Assembly: GCA_002369155.1 (NCBI GenBank)
Contig: DFEM01000145.1
Span: forward strand, 1 to 29,509
Origin: Lachnospiraceae bacterium UBA3802
GTDB taxonomy: Bacteria; Bacillota; Clostridia; Lachnospirales; Lachnospiraceae
Direction: 5' to 3'
Length of the DNA stretch: 29,509 nt
Shown here in pieces: positions 16,184 through 23,899 of the stretch (the first letter of the stretch is position 1; each line of letters begins with the position of its first letter). The position numbers were made by a program, and so were the translations under genes. The notes beneath the pieces are model-generated. The model was not told where the DNA came from and made no database searches. It saw only the letters and a list, made by a program, of their open reading frames with translations.

Positions 16184-16510
16184 ATGGACGGTTTTGACAA
16201 ACTGACCGAGAATTATTTAAAAGAATTAAAGAAAACCCAGACTTACAAAACGTACAGGGACAAGCTTAACGCACTCAAAAAAGATGAAGAGATGTGGAAC
16301 AAGGTATCCGAATACAGAAAGAAGAGAGAAGAACTTCAAAACAATACTCCTTCGGAAGAGCTGTACGATAAAGCGGACTGGTTTGAAAGAGAGCATGCTT
16401 ATATCTATGATAACAAGCAGGCAAAAGAATTTCTTGAAGCAGAGGTTGCTTTATGCAGACTCGTACAGGATATCTGTTTCAAACTTACACAGTCTCTGGA
16501 TTTTGAATAG
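16184..16510 (+). CDS. YlbF/YmcA family regulator
   Basis: The 108-residue, all-helical protein matches the YlbF/YmcA (Com_YlbF) family (KLTENYLKELKKTQTYKTYRD-like start cut short here, KEFLEAEVALCRLVQDICF end). In Bacillus YlbF and YmcA form the Y complex with YaaT, which tunes RNase Y maturation of operon mRNAs and affects sporulation, competence and biofilms. It begins 2 bases after the RNase J stop, strongly suggesting co-translation and a role in RNA processing. Confidence 0.85.
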   Translation: MDGFDKLTENYLKELKKTQTYKTYRDKLNALKKDEEMWNKVSEYRKKREELQNNTPSEELYDKADWFEREHAYIYDNKQAKEFLEAEVALCRLVQDICFKLTQSLDFE

Positions 16511-16519
16511 GGAACGAAG

Positions 16520-17005
16520 ATGACCAGAAAGATTTTACAGGAAATAATTTTTATAGTTGTAAGAGTGGCTTTTGTGGTTGCACTCATTTACGCAGGGTAC
16601 AGTTGCATCTCCTCCTGCTATGATTTCGGATACAGGATTTTTGCGGACAAAGCAAAGGACCCCGCACCCGGAATCGTCAAGACGGTTGCAATCGTAGACG
16701 GCAAAACGGACAAGGAAATCGGAGAAATACTCGAAGAAAAAGGTCTTATCGATGACGGATTCCTTTTTGGAATACAGGTTAAATTTTCCGAGTACAAAGA
16801 CAAATTAAAACCCGGCGTATATGAACTAAGCACAGCGATGAGTCCATACGATATGATGGCAGTCATGTCCGCATCAGTCGAAGAAGAGTCCGAAGGCGAT
16901 GAAGAGGAAACCGTAATTTCCACAAAGAGCGAAGCAAACCTTTGGGACGAAGCTGATGATACCGTTAAAGACGAGGAAGAAAACAAATCAGAAGATGGCA
17001 ATTGA
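16520..17005 (+). CDS. MltG-like protein lacking the catalytic domain
   Basis: The 161-residue protein has a membrane segment (about 8-30). A LysM-like region typical of the N terminus of endolytic transglycosylase MltG/YceG follows (VDGKTDKEIGEILEEKGLID 59-78; KLKPGVYELSTAMSPYDMM 95-113). It then ends in an acidic tail rather than the roughly 200-residue catalytic domain with its active-site Glu. Its position before trmR equals that of Bacillus yrrL (mltG), so it is the positional equivalent. It is probably a non-catalytic, outward-facing peptidoglycan-associated protein. There is no frameshift sign: the downstream frame is fully used by trmR. Confidence 0.8.
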   Translation: MTRKILQEIIFIVVRVAFVVALIYAGYSCISSCYDFGYRIFADKAKDPAPGIVKTVAIVDGKTDKEIGEILEEKGLIDDGFLFGIQVKFSEYKDKLKPGVYELSTAMSPYDMMAVMSASVEEESEGDEEETVISTKSEANLWDEADDTVKDEEENKSEDGN

Positions 17006-17660
17006 TGAAGAAAGATCAGAAGTATTCATAAGAGCGCATTCCAGGGGGTTTCCCGCGTACCTGGAAGAACTGGAGAAGGAAGCGAAGGAACAGGACGTAC
17101 CCGTCATAAGAAAGGGTACACAGGAGTTACTTCGTTTCTTGTTATGTATGAAGAACCCTGTAAGAATACTCGAAATCGGTACGGCGGTCGGTTTTTCATC
17201 ACTTCTTATGGCTGAATATACAAAAGAAAACTGCAGCATTACGACTGTGGAAAATTATGCCCCCAGAATAGAAGAGGCAAAAAAGAATTTTGAAAAATAC
17301 GATAAAAACAAAAAGATAAAACTTCTTGAAGGCGATGCCGGAGAGATACTCTCAAAGCTTGAAGGAAAATATGATTTTATTTTCCTTGACGGACCCAAAG
17401 GCCAGTACGAAGCGTATCTTGATGATATTTTAAGAATCATGGATTACAAAGCTTTGCTTGTGACTGATAATATTTTCAAAGAAGGCGATGTGCTTGAATC
17501 AAGATATGCATTAGAGCGAAGAGATCGAACGATTCATTCGAGGATGAGAGAATTCCTTTTAAGACTTCGCGATGAAGAATCTTTGGAAAGCGTTATATTA
17601 TCAAACGGCGACGGTGCCACATTAAGTGTTAAGAAATGGATAAAAAATGAGGAAAGTTGA
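16995..17660 (+). CDS. trmR: tRNA 5-hydroxyuridine methyltransferase TrmR
   Basis: The 221-residue SAM-dependent O-methyltransferase (YrrM family) methylates 5-hydroxyuridine at position 34 of tRNA to give 5-methoxyuridine. Motifs: LEIGTAVGFSS (SAM loop), the acidic TVEN after strand 2, and FLDGPKGQYEAY with the metal-binding Asp. The start at 16995 overlaps the previous gene by 11 bases, with a weak ribosome binding site, so it may depend on coupling. It overlaps trhP by 14 bases. The adjacent hydroxylase trhP makes its substrate. Confidence 0.88.
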   Translation: MAIDEERSEVFIRAHSRGFPAYLEELEKEAKEQDVPVIRKGTQELLRFLLCMKNPVRILEIGTAVGFSSLLMAEYTKENCSITTVENYAPRIEEAKKNFEKYDKNKKIKLLEGDAGEILSKLEGKYDFIFLDGPKGQYEAYLDDILRIMDYKALLVTDNIFKEGDVLESRYALERRDRTIHSRMREFLLRLRDEESLESVILSNGDGATLSVKKWIKNEES

Positions 17661-18873
17661 GTTGCTGATTCCCGCGGGAAGTCTTGAGGTTTTAAAGACT
17701 GCGGTGAATTACGGAGCCGATGCGGTTTATATCGGAGGAGATGTTTTCTCACTTCGCGCAAAGGCCAAGAATTTTACAAAAGAAGAAATGATTCAGGGCA
17801 TAGCCTATGCGCATTCAAAGAATGTAAAGGTTTATGTTACGGCGAATATATTTGCTCACAATTACGATTTGAAAGAGGCTGAAGAATATTTTAAGGAAAT
17901 GGCCCAAATCAAACCCGACGGACTGATTATTTCTGATCCCGGAATGTTCACTCTGGCCAAGACCTTCTGCCCCGATGTCGAAAGACACATATCCACGCAG
18001 GCCAACAATACCAATTACATGACTTTTAAATTCTGGTATGAGCAGGGCGCCAAAAGAGTGGTAAACGCAAGAGAATTATCACTTGCGGAAATCAAAGAGA
18101 TAAGAGCAAATATCCCTGAGGATATGGAGATAGAAAGCTTTATCCACGGTGCAATGTGCATTTCATATTCCGGAAGATGTCTTCTTTCGAATTACTTTAC
18201 CGGAAGGGATGCCAACAGAGGCGAATGCACACATCCCTGCAGATGGAAATACGCAATTAACGAAGAGACAAGACCTGGCGAATTTTTACCCGTGTATGAA
18301 AACGACAGAGGAACATATATTTTCAATTCCAAGGATCTTTGCATGATTGAACATATCCCCGAGATGATAGATGCGGGCATAGATTCATTCAAAATCGAAG
18401 GAAGAATGAAGACCGCTTTGTATGTAGCATGTGTGGCAAGAACCTACAGAAAAGCCATAGATGATTATCTAGAAAGCGAGCAGAAATACCGCGACAATAT
18501 GGACTGGTATTTGTCGGAGATTTCAAAGTGCACATACAGACAGTTCACTACCGGATTTTATTTCGGCAAGCCTTCAGAAGAGGCTCAGATTTATGATAAT
18601 AACACCTACATTAACGAATATGTTTATCTCGGCATGGTCGACAAGAAGGACAGCGAGTCGGCTTATATCGAGCAGAAAAACAAATTCTGCGTGGGCGATG
18701 AGATAGAGATTATGAAACCGGACGGAAGAAATTTGGCGACCAAGGTTATAAGAATCGTCAACGAAGACGGAGAGGATATGGAATCCTGTCCTCACTCCAA
18801 ACAAAAACTTCGTATCTTTTTAAGCGTCGTTCCCGATGAAGGTGATATTTTAAGAGTTAAAAACGATAAATAA
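17647..18873 (+). CDS. trhP: U32 family tRNA hydroxylation protein TrhP
   Basis: The 408-residue protein belongs to the U32 family. The signature ESFIHGAMCISYSGRCLLS (163-181) is intact, with Cys171, Cys178, Cys194 and Cys198 as the probable 4Fe-4S ligands. In the family TrhP uses prephenate to hydroxylate U34 of tRNA, giving 5-hydroxyuridine, which TrmR then methylates. Bacillus has two tandem members (yrrN, yrrO); only one is present here, and its length fits the larger TrhP2 type. A C-terminal beta-barrel domain (from about residue 325) follows. It overlaps trmR by 14 bases, marking a two-gene wobble modification unit. Confidence 0.87.
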   Translation: MRKVELLIPAGSLEVLKTAVNYGADAVYIGGDVFSLRAKAKNFTKEEMIQGIAYAHSKNVKVYVTANIFAHNYDLKEAEEYFKEMAQIKPDGLIISDPGMFTLAKTFCPDVERHISTQANNTNYMTFKFWYEQGAKRVVNARELSLAEIKEIRANIPEDMEIESFIHGAMCISYSGRCLLSNYFTGRDANRGECTHPCRWKYAINEETRPGEFLPVYENDRGTYIFNSKDLCMIEHIPEMIDAGIDSFKIEGRMKTALYVACVARTYRKAIDDYLESEQKYRDNMDWYLSEISKCTYRQFTTGFYFGKPSEEAQIYDNNTYINEYVYLGMVDKKDSESAYIEQKNKFCVGDEIEIMKPDGRNLATKVIRIVNEDGEDMESCPHSKQKLRIFLSVVPDEGDILRVKNDK

Positions 18874-18895
18874 ATAAATCATATCGGAGAAAAAA

Positions 18896-21010
18896 ATGGA
18901 AGATTTTACAAACATTGAAGAGGTGTTCGGAAAGAACGCGTTTACTTTCGGCAAGATGAAAGAAATGCTTCCCAAAGATGTATTTGAGGAAGTACAGCAT
19001 GTAGCCGATTTCGGCGGAGAACTTTCCAAAAAGACGGCAGACATTGTGGCAAATGCCATGAAAGAGTGGGCGGTTGAAAACGGAGCCACTCATTATACTC
19101 ACTGGTTCCAGCCTCTTACCGGAACGACAGCTGAAAAGCATGACGCATTTATCACTCATCCCGACAAAGACGGGAAGATGATAATGGAGTTTTCCGGCAA
19201 GGAACTTATCAAAGGCGAGTCGGATGCATCGAGTTTCCCTTCGGGAGGACTTCGTGCGACATTCGAAGCCAGAGGCTATACCGCATGGGATATTACATCT
19301 CCCGCATTTTTAAGAGAAGATGCTACGGGAACGATTCTTTGCATCCCCACGGCATTCTGCTCATACAAGGGTGAGGCGCTTGATAAAAAGACTCCTTTGC
19401 TTCGTTCCATGCAGGCAATCAACGAGCAGGCACTTCGTATCGTAAGACTTTTCGGCAATACGGGTGCAAAAAAGGTTACCGCATCAGTAGGAGCAGAACA
19501 GGAATATTTCTTAATTGACAGAGATTTGTATTTAAGAAGAACAGACCTTATTTACACAGGCAGAACACTTCTCGGTTCTCCTGCGGCAAAAGGTCAGGAA
19601 ATGGATGACCACTATTACGGCTGCATCAGAGAAAGAATCGGCGCATTTATGAAAGACGTCAATCTCGAACTCTGGAAAGTCGGCGTAACGGCCAAGACAC
19701 AGCACAATGAAGTGGCACCCGCACAGCATGAACTTGCTCCCATTTACGAGACGGCGAATGTTGCTACCGACCATAACCAGATCGTAATGGAGACAATGAA
19801 AAAAGTTGCCGAAAGACATAACCTTACATGTCTTTTGCACGAGAAGCCTTTTAAGGGCATTAACGGTTCGGGAAAGCATAACAACTGGTCGCTTAGCACC
19901 GATAACGGAATGAATCTTCTCGATCCCGGAGACACACCGAATGAAAACATTCAGTTCCTTTTGGTACTTGCCTGCATTATCAAAGCTGTTGATATGCATG
20001 CGGATCTACTCAGACAGTCGGCATCCGATGTCGGAAACGATTACAGACTCGGCGCAGACGAAGCACCTCCCGCAATCGTATCGGTGTTCCTTGGCGAACA
20101 GCTTGACGATGTGGTTAAGCAGCTTGTTGAAAATGGAGAAGCGACACGCTGCATCGGAGGAAACAATCATCTTGAAACAGGTGTTTCTTCACTTCCCGAT
20201 CTGCTCATCGATCCTACCGACAGAAACCGTACTTCGCCATTTGCATTTACCGGAAACAAATTCGAATTCCGTATGGTGGGAAGCGCCGATTCAATCGGAG
20301 ACCCGAATGTAATTCTCAATACAATCGTGGCAGAGAGTTTTTGCGAGGCAGCGGACAGAATCGAAAAATCGGACAATTTCGACGAAGCGGTTCATGACAT
20401 TATAAAAGAGTACCTTTCCAAGCATGAGAGAGTAATTTTCAACGGAAACAATTACGCTCCCGAATGGGTGGAGGAAGCGGCAAGAAGGGGACTTCCGAAT
20501 CTCCCCACAATGCTCGATGCGGTTGATACTTTAACGACCGAAAAGAGCATCAGACTCTTTGAAAAATTCGGCATCTTCACAAAGGCGGAACTTGAATCCA
20601 GAAAAGAGATTCTTTACGAAACCTATTCGAAGACTCTCAATATCGAGGCCAACTGTTTGAGAGAAATTATCAAAAGACAGATCATTCCCGCTGAAATAAG
20701 CTACATGAATGAACTTGCCGAGACGTACAACAACGGAACAAAAGCCGGCGTGGAAATAAAGAGTGCCAAGGAAATTCTCGAAAAGGTCAACTCGTATTGC
20801 AATTCTCTTTCAGAGTCTATTGCAAAACTCGAGGTTGATTTAAAAGAAGTACGTACCATAAAGAACAACAAAGAAAGAGCGTTTGCTTACAGAGACAGGA
20901 TCAAGGAACGCATGGAAGAAGCAAGATTTTATTCGGATGAACTTGAGAGAATCACGGATAAGGATTTCTGGCCGATTCCTTCGTATGGGGATTTGTTGTT
21001 CGAAGTATAA
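18896..21010 (+). CDS. glnN: Glutamine synthetase, type III
   Basis: The 704-residue enzyme condenses ammonia and glutamate to glutamine with ATP. The size and the blocks HWFQPLTGTTAEKHDAF, GSGKHNNWSLST (near residue 326) and NKFEFRMVGS identify GSIII. This is the large dodecameric form found in Bacteroidetes, cyanobacteria and many rumen and gut Clostridia. No regulator (GlnK, GlnR) is near. CGGAG precedes the ATG. It is 22 bases downstream of trhP and may share the transcript, although its function is unrelated. Confidence 0.96.
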   Translation: MEDFTNIEEVFGKNAFTFGKMKEMLPKDVFEEVQHVADFGGELSKKTADIVANAMKEWAVENGATHYTHWFQPLTGTTAEKHDAFITHPDKDGKMIMEFSGKELIKGESDASSFPSGGLRATFEARGYTAWDITSPAFLREDATGTILCIPTAFCSYKGEALDKKTPLLRSMQAINEQALRIVRLFGNTGAKKVTASVGAEQEYFLIDRDLYLRRTDLIYTGRTLLGSPAAKGQEMDDHYYGCIRERIGAFMKDVNLELWKVGVTAKTQHNEVAPAQHELAPIYETANVATDHNQIVMETMKKVAERHNLTCLLHEKPFKGINGSGKHNNWSLSTDNGMNLLDPGDTPNENIQFLLVLACIIKAVDMHADLLRQSASDVGNDYRLGADEAPPAIVSVFLGEQLDDVVKQLVENGEATRCIGGNNHLETGVSSLPDLLIDPTDRNRTSPFAFTGNKFEFRMVGSADSIGDPNVILNTIVAESFCEAADRIEKSDNFDEAVHDIIKEYLSKHERVIFNGNNYAPEWVEEAARRGLPNLPTMLDAVDTLTTEKSIRLFEKFGIFTKAELESRKEILYETYSKTLNIEANCLREIIKRQIIPAEISYMNELAETYNNGTKAGVEIKSAKEILEKVNSYCNSLSESIAKLEVDLKEVRTIKNNKERAFAYRDRIKERMEEARFYSDELERITDKDFWPIPSYGDLLFEV

Positions 21011-21049
21011 ATATGGGTGGTTAAACGAAAAATTTGGAGGATATTATTT

Positions 21050-21970
21050 ATGAATAAACCTATTTTAGTGATTATGGCAGCAGGTATGGGCTCAAGATAC
21101 GGAGGATTAAAACAGATCGATCCCATAGACGAACAGGGTCATATCATTATTGATTTCTCACTTTTTGATGCACGTCGTGCAGGATTTGAAAGAGCTGTTT
21201 TTATCATTAAAAAAGAGAATGAGCAGGTTTTCAGGGAGGCTATCGGAGACAGAGTATCAAAGTACATGGAAGTAAACTATGTATTCCAGGATTTGAATGA
21301 TGTACCTGAAGGATTTGTTATTCCCGAAGGCAGACAGAAACCCTGGGGAACAGCACATGCGATTTATGCTTGCCGCAACGTAATCGATGCTCCTTTTGCA
21401 GTAATCAATGCGGACGATTATTACGGCGTTGAAGCATTCAAGGTTCTTTACGATTACCTGACAACTCATGCGGACGATGATAAATACAGATATGCAATGG
21501 TAGGCTACAGACTCGGCAATACACTTACCGAAAACGGTTCCGTTGCAAGAGGCGTATGCGTAACAAGCGAAGACGGATATCTTGTGACAATCGCCGAAAG
21601 AACAAATATTATCAAGACAGAAACGGGCGCTGCTTATTCGGAAGACGGCGGTGCAACATATATCGATATTTCTCCCGATACACCCGTATCGATGAATATG
21701 TGGGGATTTTATCCCAGCATTATCAAGGAGTTTGGAATTGCACTTGATGATTTCTTTGCAAACAAGGTAGCATCCAATCCTTTGAAATCAGAATGCTTTA
21801 TTCCCATTGAGGTCGATAACCTTTTAAAGAAAGACAAAGCTACGGTTCAGGTTCTTTCATCAAAGGATAAGTGGTTTGGCGTAACATACAAGGAAGACAA
21901 GCCTTTTGTTATGGCATCCATCAAAGCATTGAAAGATAACGGAACATACCCCGTAAATTTATGGGAATAA
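21050..21970 (+). CDS. Nucleotidyltransferase family protein (sugar-phosphate NTP transferase)
   Basis: The 306-residue protein has the sugar-nucleotide pyrophosphorylase fold. The NTP loop VIMAAGMGSRYGGLKQ (7-22) and the metal/base motif INADDYYG are clear. It belongs to the NTP-transferase family related to UTP-glucose-1-phosphate uridylyltransferases, but it lacks enough signatures to name the sugar. galE lies just downstream, so UDP-hexose formation is plausible by context. The ATG at 21050 has TGGAGG at about 7-11 bases. An upstream GTG at 21017 in frame has no such site. Confidence 0.8.
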   Translation: MNKPILVIMAAGMGSRYGGLKQIDPIDEQGHIIIDFSLFDARRAGFERAVFIIKKENEQVFREAIGDRVSKYMEVNYVFQDLNDVPEGFVIPEGRQKPWGTAHAIYACRNVIDAPFAVINADDYYGVEAFKVLYDYLTTHADDDKYRYAMVGYRLGNTLTENGSVARGVCVTSEDGYLVTIAERTNIIKTETGAAYSEDGGATYIDISPDTPVSMNMWGFYPSIIKEFGIALDDFFANKVASNPLKSECFIPIEVDNLLKKDKATVQVLSSKDKWFGVTYKEDKPFVMASIKALKDNGTYPVNLWE

Positions 21971-21977
21971 AAAAGTG

Positions 21978-22008
21978 TTGACCCTTACCTTAGGGAACCC
22001 ATTACAAT
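21978..22008 (+). promoter_or_regulatory. galE promoter with 19-base spacer and dyad (MerR-like architecture)
   Basis: TTGACC (21978-21983), 19 bases, then TACAAT (22003-22008). The spacer start overlaps a partial dyad CCCTTACCTTAGGG (21982-21995, 10 of 14 positions symmetric). Overlong spacers with a dyad are the hallmark of MerR-activated promoters. An overlapping TATACT (22008-22013) offers an alternative -10 without a good -35. No merR-type gene is in the window. Confidence 0.45.
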
Positions 22009-22039
22009 ATACTCATACTTAGCTAATAAGGAGGGAAAT

Positions 22040-23056
22040 ATGGCAATTTTAGTTACAGGCGGATCGGGTTACATAGGAAGTCACACGGTACTTGAACTTT
22101 TAAATGCAGGATATGAAGTTGTTGTTTTGGACAACTTATCTAATTCAAGCAAAAAGAGTCTTGAGAGAGTGGCTGAACTTACAGGAAAAGAAGCCAAATT
22201 TTATGAGGCAGACATTCGCGATGAGCAGGCATTAAGACAAATATTCGAAAAAGAAAATATTGATTCATGTATTCATTTTGCAGGTCTTAAAGCGGTAGGA
22301 GAGAGTGTGTCAAAGCCCTGGCTTTATTATGACAACAATGTTCACGGAACACTTACGCTGCTTAAGGTCATGAATGATTTTAACGTAAAGAAGATAGTAT
22401 TCTCGTCATCGGCCACCGTATACGGTGCACCGGCATTTGTTCCCATTACGGAAGAGTGCCCTGTCGGAGAGATTACCAATCCTTACGGCATGACTAAGAG
22501 AATGCTTGAAATAATCTTAACGGATATGGCCAAAGCGGATCCTGAATGGACCGTAATTCTTTTAAGATATTTCAATCCCATCGGTGCTCACAAATCAGGC
22601 AGAATCGGTGAGAATCCAAACGGTATTCCCAATAACTTAATGCCTTACATCACACAGGTTGCGGTAGGCAAGAGAGAAGAACTCGGAGTATTCGGAAACG
22701 ATTATAAGACTCATGACGGAACAGGAGTAAGAGACTACATTCATGTTGTAGACCTTGCTGTAGGCCATTTAAGAGCCATAGAGAAGATTGATACCTTTAA
22801 GGGTACAAAGATATATAATCTCGGAACCGGAACAGGATACAGCGTTTTGGACGTTGTGAAGACCTTTGAAAAAGTTAACGGAGTAAAAGTTCCTTATTCA
22901 ATCAAAGCAAGACGCCCCGGTGATATTGACGAGTGTTATGCATCTCCCGAGAAGGCATTTAAGGAACTCGGATGGAAAGCCGAAAGAGGTCTTGAAGAGA
23001 TGTGCCGCGACTCATGGAACTGGCAGAAGAATAACCCCAACGGGTATGAAGAATGA
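22040..23056 (+). CDS. galE: UDP-glucose 4-epimerase
   Basis: The 338-residue short-chain dehydrogenase-type enzyme interconverts UDP-glucose and UDP-galactose through a bound NAD. The Rossmann glycines are at GGSGYIGS (7-14), the catalytic triad at Ser123/124 (SSSATVYG) and Tyr149-x3-Lys153 (NPYGMTKRM). Full length, with a consensus AAGGAGG ribosome binding site. It follows the nucleotidyltransferase gene and a promoter. The two are likely to feed UDP-sugars to cell-surface polymers or galactose use. A weak hairpin plus T-run at 23087-23108 might end the transcript. Confidence 0.96.
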   Translation: MAILVTGGSGYIGSHTVLELLNAGYEVVVLDNLSNSSKKSLERVAELTGKEAKFYEADIRDEQALRQIFEKENIDSCIHFAGLKAVGESVSKPWLYYDNNVHGTLTLLKVMNDFNVKKIVFSSSATVYGAPAFVPITEECPVGEITNPYGMTKRMLEIILTDMAKADPEWTVILLRYFNPIGAHKSGRIGENPNGIPNNLMPYITQVAVGKREELGVFGNDYKTHDGTGVRDYIHVVDLAVGHLRAIEKIDTFKGTKIYNLGTGTGYSVLDVVKTFEKVNGVKVPYSIKARRPGDIDECYASPEKAFKELGWKAERGLEEMCRDSWNWQKNNPNGYEE

Positions 23057-23148
23057 TTGAAAAATAATATTAAAACTACCGAAAATTGCCCGTTTTTTGT
23101 CTTTTTTTCATAACTCGTGCCGAAATTTTATTGCTTCATCAAAATAAA

Positions 23149-23177
23149 TTGACTTTAAATTATGAGAGTGATATCTT
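23149..23177 (+). promoter_or_regulatory. Promoter of the prepilin-like gene
   Basis: TTGACT (23149-23154), 17 bases, TATCTT (23172-23177). The start codon lies 38 bases downstream. The -10 is below consensus. Confidence 0.5.
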
Positions 23178-23214
23178 GTTTTTATAGGGTGGAGATTTGA
23201 AAAAGGTGATTATT

Positions 23215-23676
23215 ATGAAAAAGAATAAAGGTTTCTCATTGGTAGAACTTATTATCGTTATAGCGATAATGGCAATTTTGGTAGGTATTATAGTACCGGT
23301 TATGATGCATTTCATTGAAAAGTCCAATGTATCAAGTGACTATCAGCTCGCTGATACGATAAGATCATGCGTGGCTTATTCGATAGTGGATGCAAAAGTC
23401 AAGGAAGATCCTGCAAGCCAGCCCAAGCTTCTTGCAATGGAAGCAGGTCCTATCGATATTACCACTTTAGACGATGGTTCGGTATTAAAAGAAAGTGTTA
23501 CTGAATATTTGGCAGAAGATCCTTCTTTGCTTACCTCTCAGATTAAATCAAAACATGATCCTTCCAGCCAGATTATGGTATCTACCACAAACGGTATCGT
23601 TAAGGTTACGATTACAAAGACAGACAGTACAGGCAAAAAGAATTACAATGCCGGCAATGATATCGAAGTTCAGTAA
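23215..23676 (+). CDS. Type IV prepilin-like protein
   Basis: The 153-residue protein has a short Lys-rich leader, MKKNKG, then FSLVELIIVIAIMAILVGII, the class III signal/N-methylation motif with Glu at mature position 5. This segment is both the prepilin peptidase substrate and the N-terminal hydrophobic helix of pilins and ComGC/PulG pseudopilins. The rest is a polar globular domain with one Cys and a Lys/Thr-rich end. The ATG at 23215 (AAAGGTGA upstream) gives the standard short leader; a TTG at 23197 would add six residues. No pilB, pilC or pilD lies nearby, so the assembly machinery must be elsewhere. It stands alone with its own promoter and terminator. Confidence 0.9.
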   Translation: MKKNKGFSLVELIIVIAIMAILVGIIVPVMMHFIEKSNVSSDYQLADTIRSCVAYSIVDAKVKEDPASQPKLLAMEAGPIDITTLDDGSVLKESVTEYLAEDPSLLTSQIKSKHDPSSQIMVSTTNGIVKVTITKTDSTGKKNYNAGNDIEVQ

Positions 23677-23710
23677 TTATTTCAGAACAGTTAAAAAGAA
23701 TGCTAAATAA

Positions 23711-23743
23711 AAACTCTATATCACTTCTGATATAGAGTTTTTT
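23711..23743. terminator. Strong bidirectional terminator after the pilin gene
   Basis: A perfect 13-bp stem AAACTCTATATCA (23711-23723) and TGATATAGAGTTT (23728-23740), closed by a CTTC tetraloop, followed by more T. The flanking A-run makes it function on the reverse strand too, where it would end the dnaD-dnaI-prs transcript. Confidence 0.92.
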
Positions 23744-23764
23744 GTATGCATAAATTATTGTTTA

Positions 23765-23863
23765 TCATAATATGCAGGCAACGGGTTTTGCTCCTTCAAT
23801 CTTTTTTTCAAGCTTTCCCGAACAGTTAGGACATTTATTGAGGAGTTCCACTATTTTAGCCAT
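23765..23863 (-). CDS. Small zinc-ribbon-like ORF (32 residues)
   Basis: The ORF encodes 32 residues and follows prs on the same strand by 36 bases, before the shared terminator. A GGGGA site lies about 7 bases before its ATG. The sequence MAKIVELLNKCPNCSGKL contains a CxxC zinc knuckle, and the end reads AKPVACIL followed directly by TGA TAA. The TGA falls exactly where the last Cys of a second CxxC would be expected. It may be a real small protein with three Cys, a truncated zinc ribbon, or chance; I favour a real but possibly shortened gene. Not a known named family to me. Confidence 0.45.
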   Translation of the reverse strand: MAKIVELLNKCPNCSGKLEKKIEGAKPVACIL

Positions 23864-23899
23864 GATTAAATCCCCGGATAAGTGCTAAAACGATGTCTT

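Noticed and set aside
23765..23767. UGA as a selenocysteine codon in the small CxxC ORF
   Set aside because: UAA follows at once and the downstream structure is the ordinary terminator; no SECIS-like hairpin at the usual short distance was convincing.
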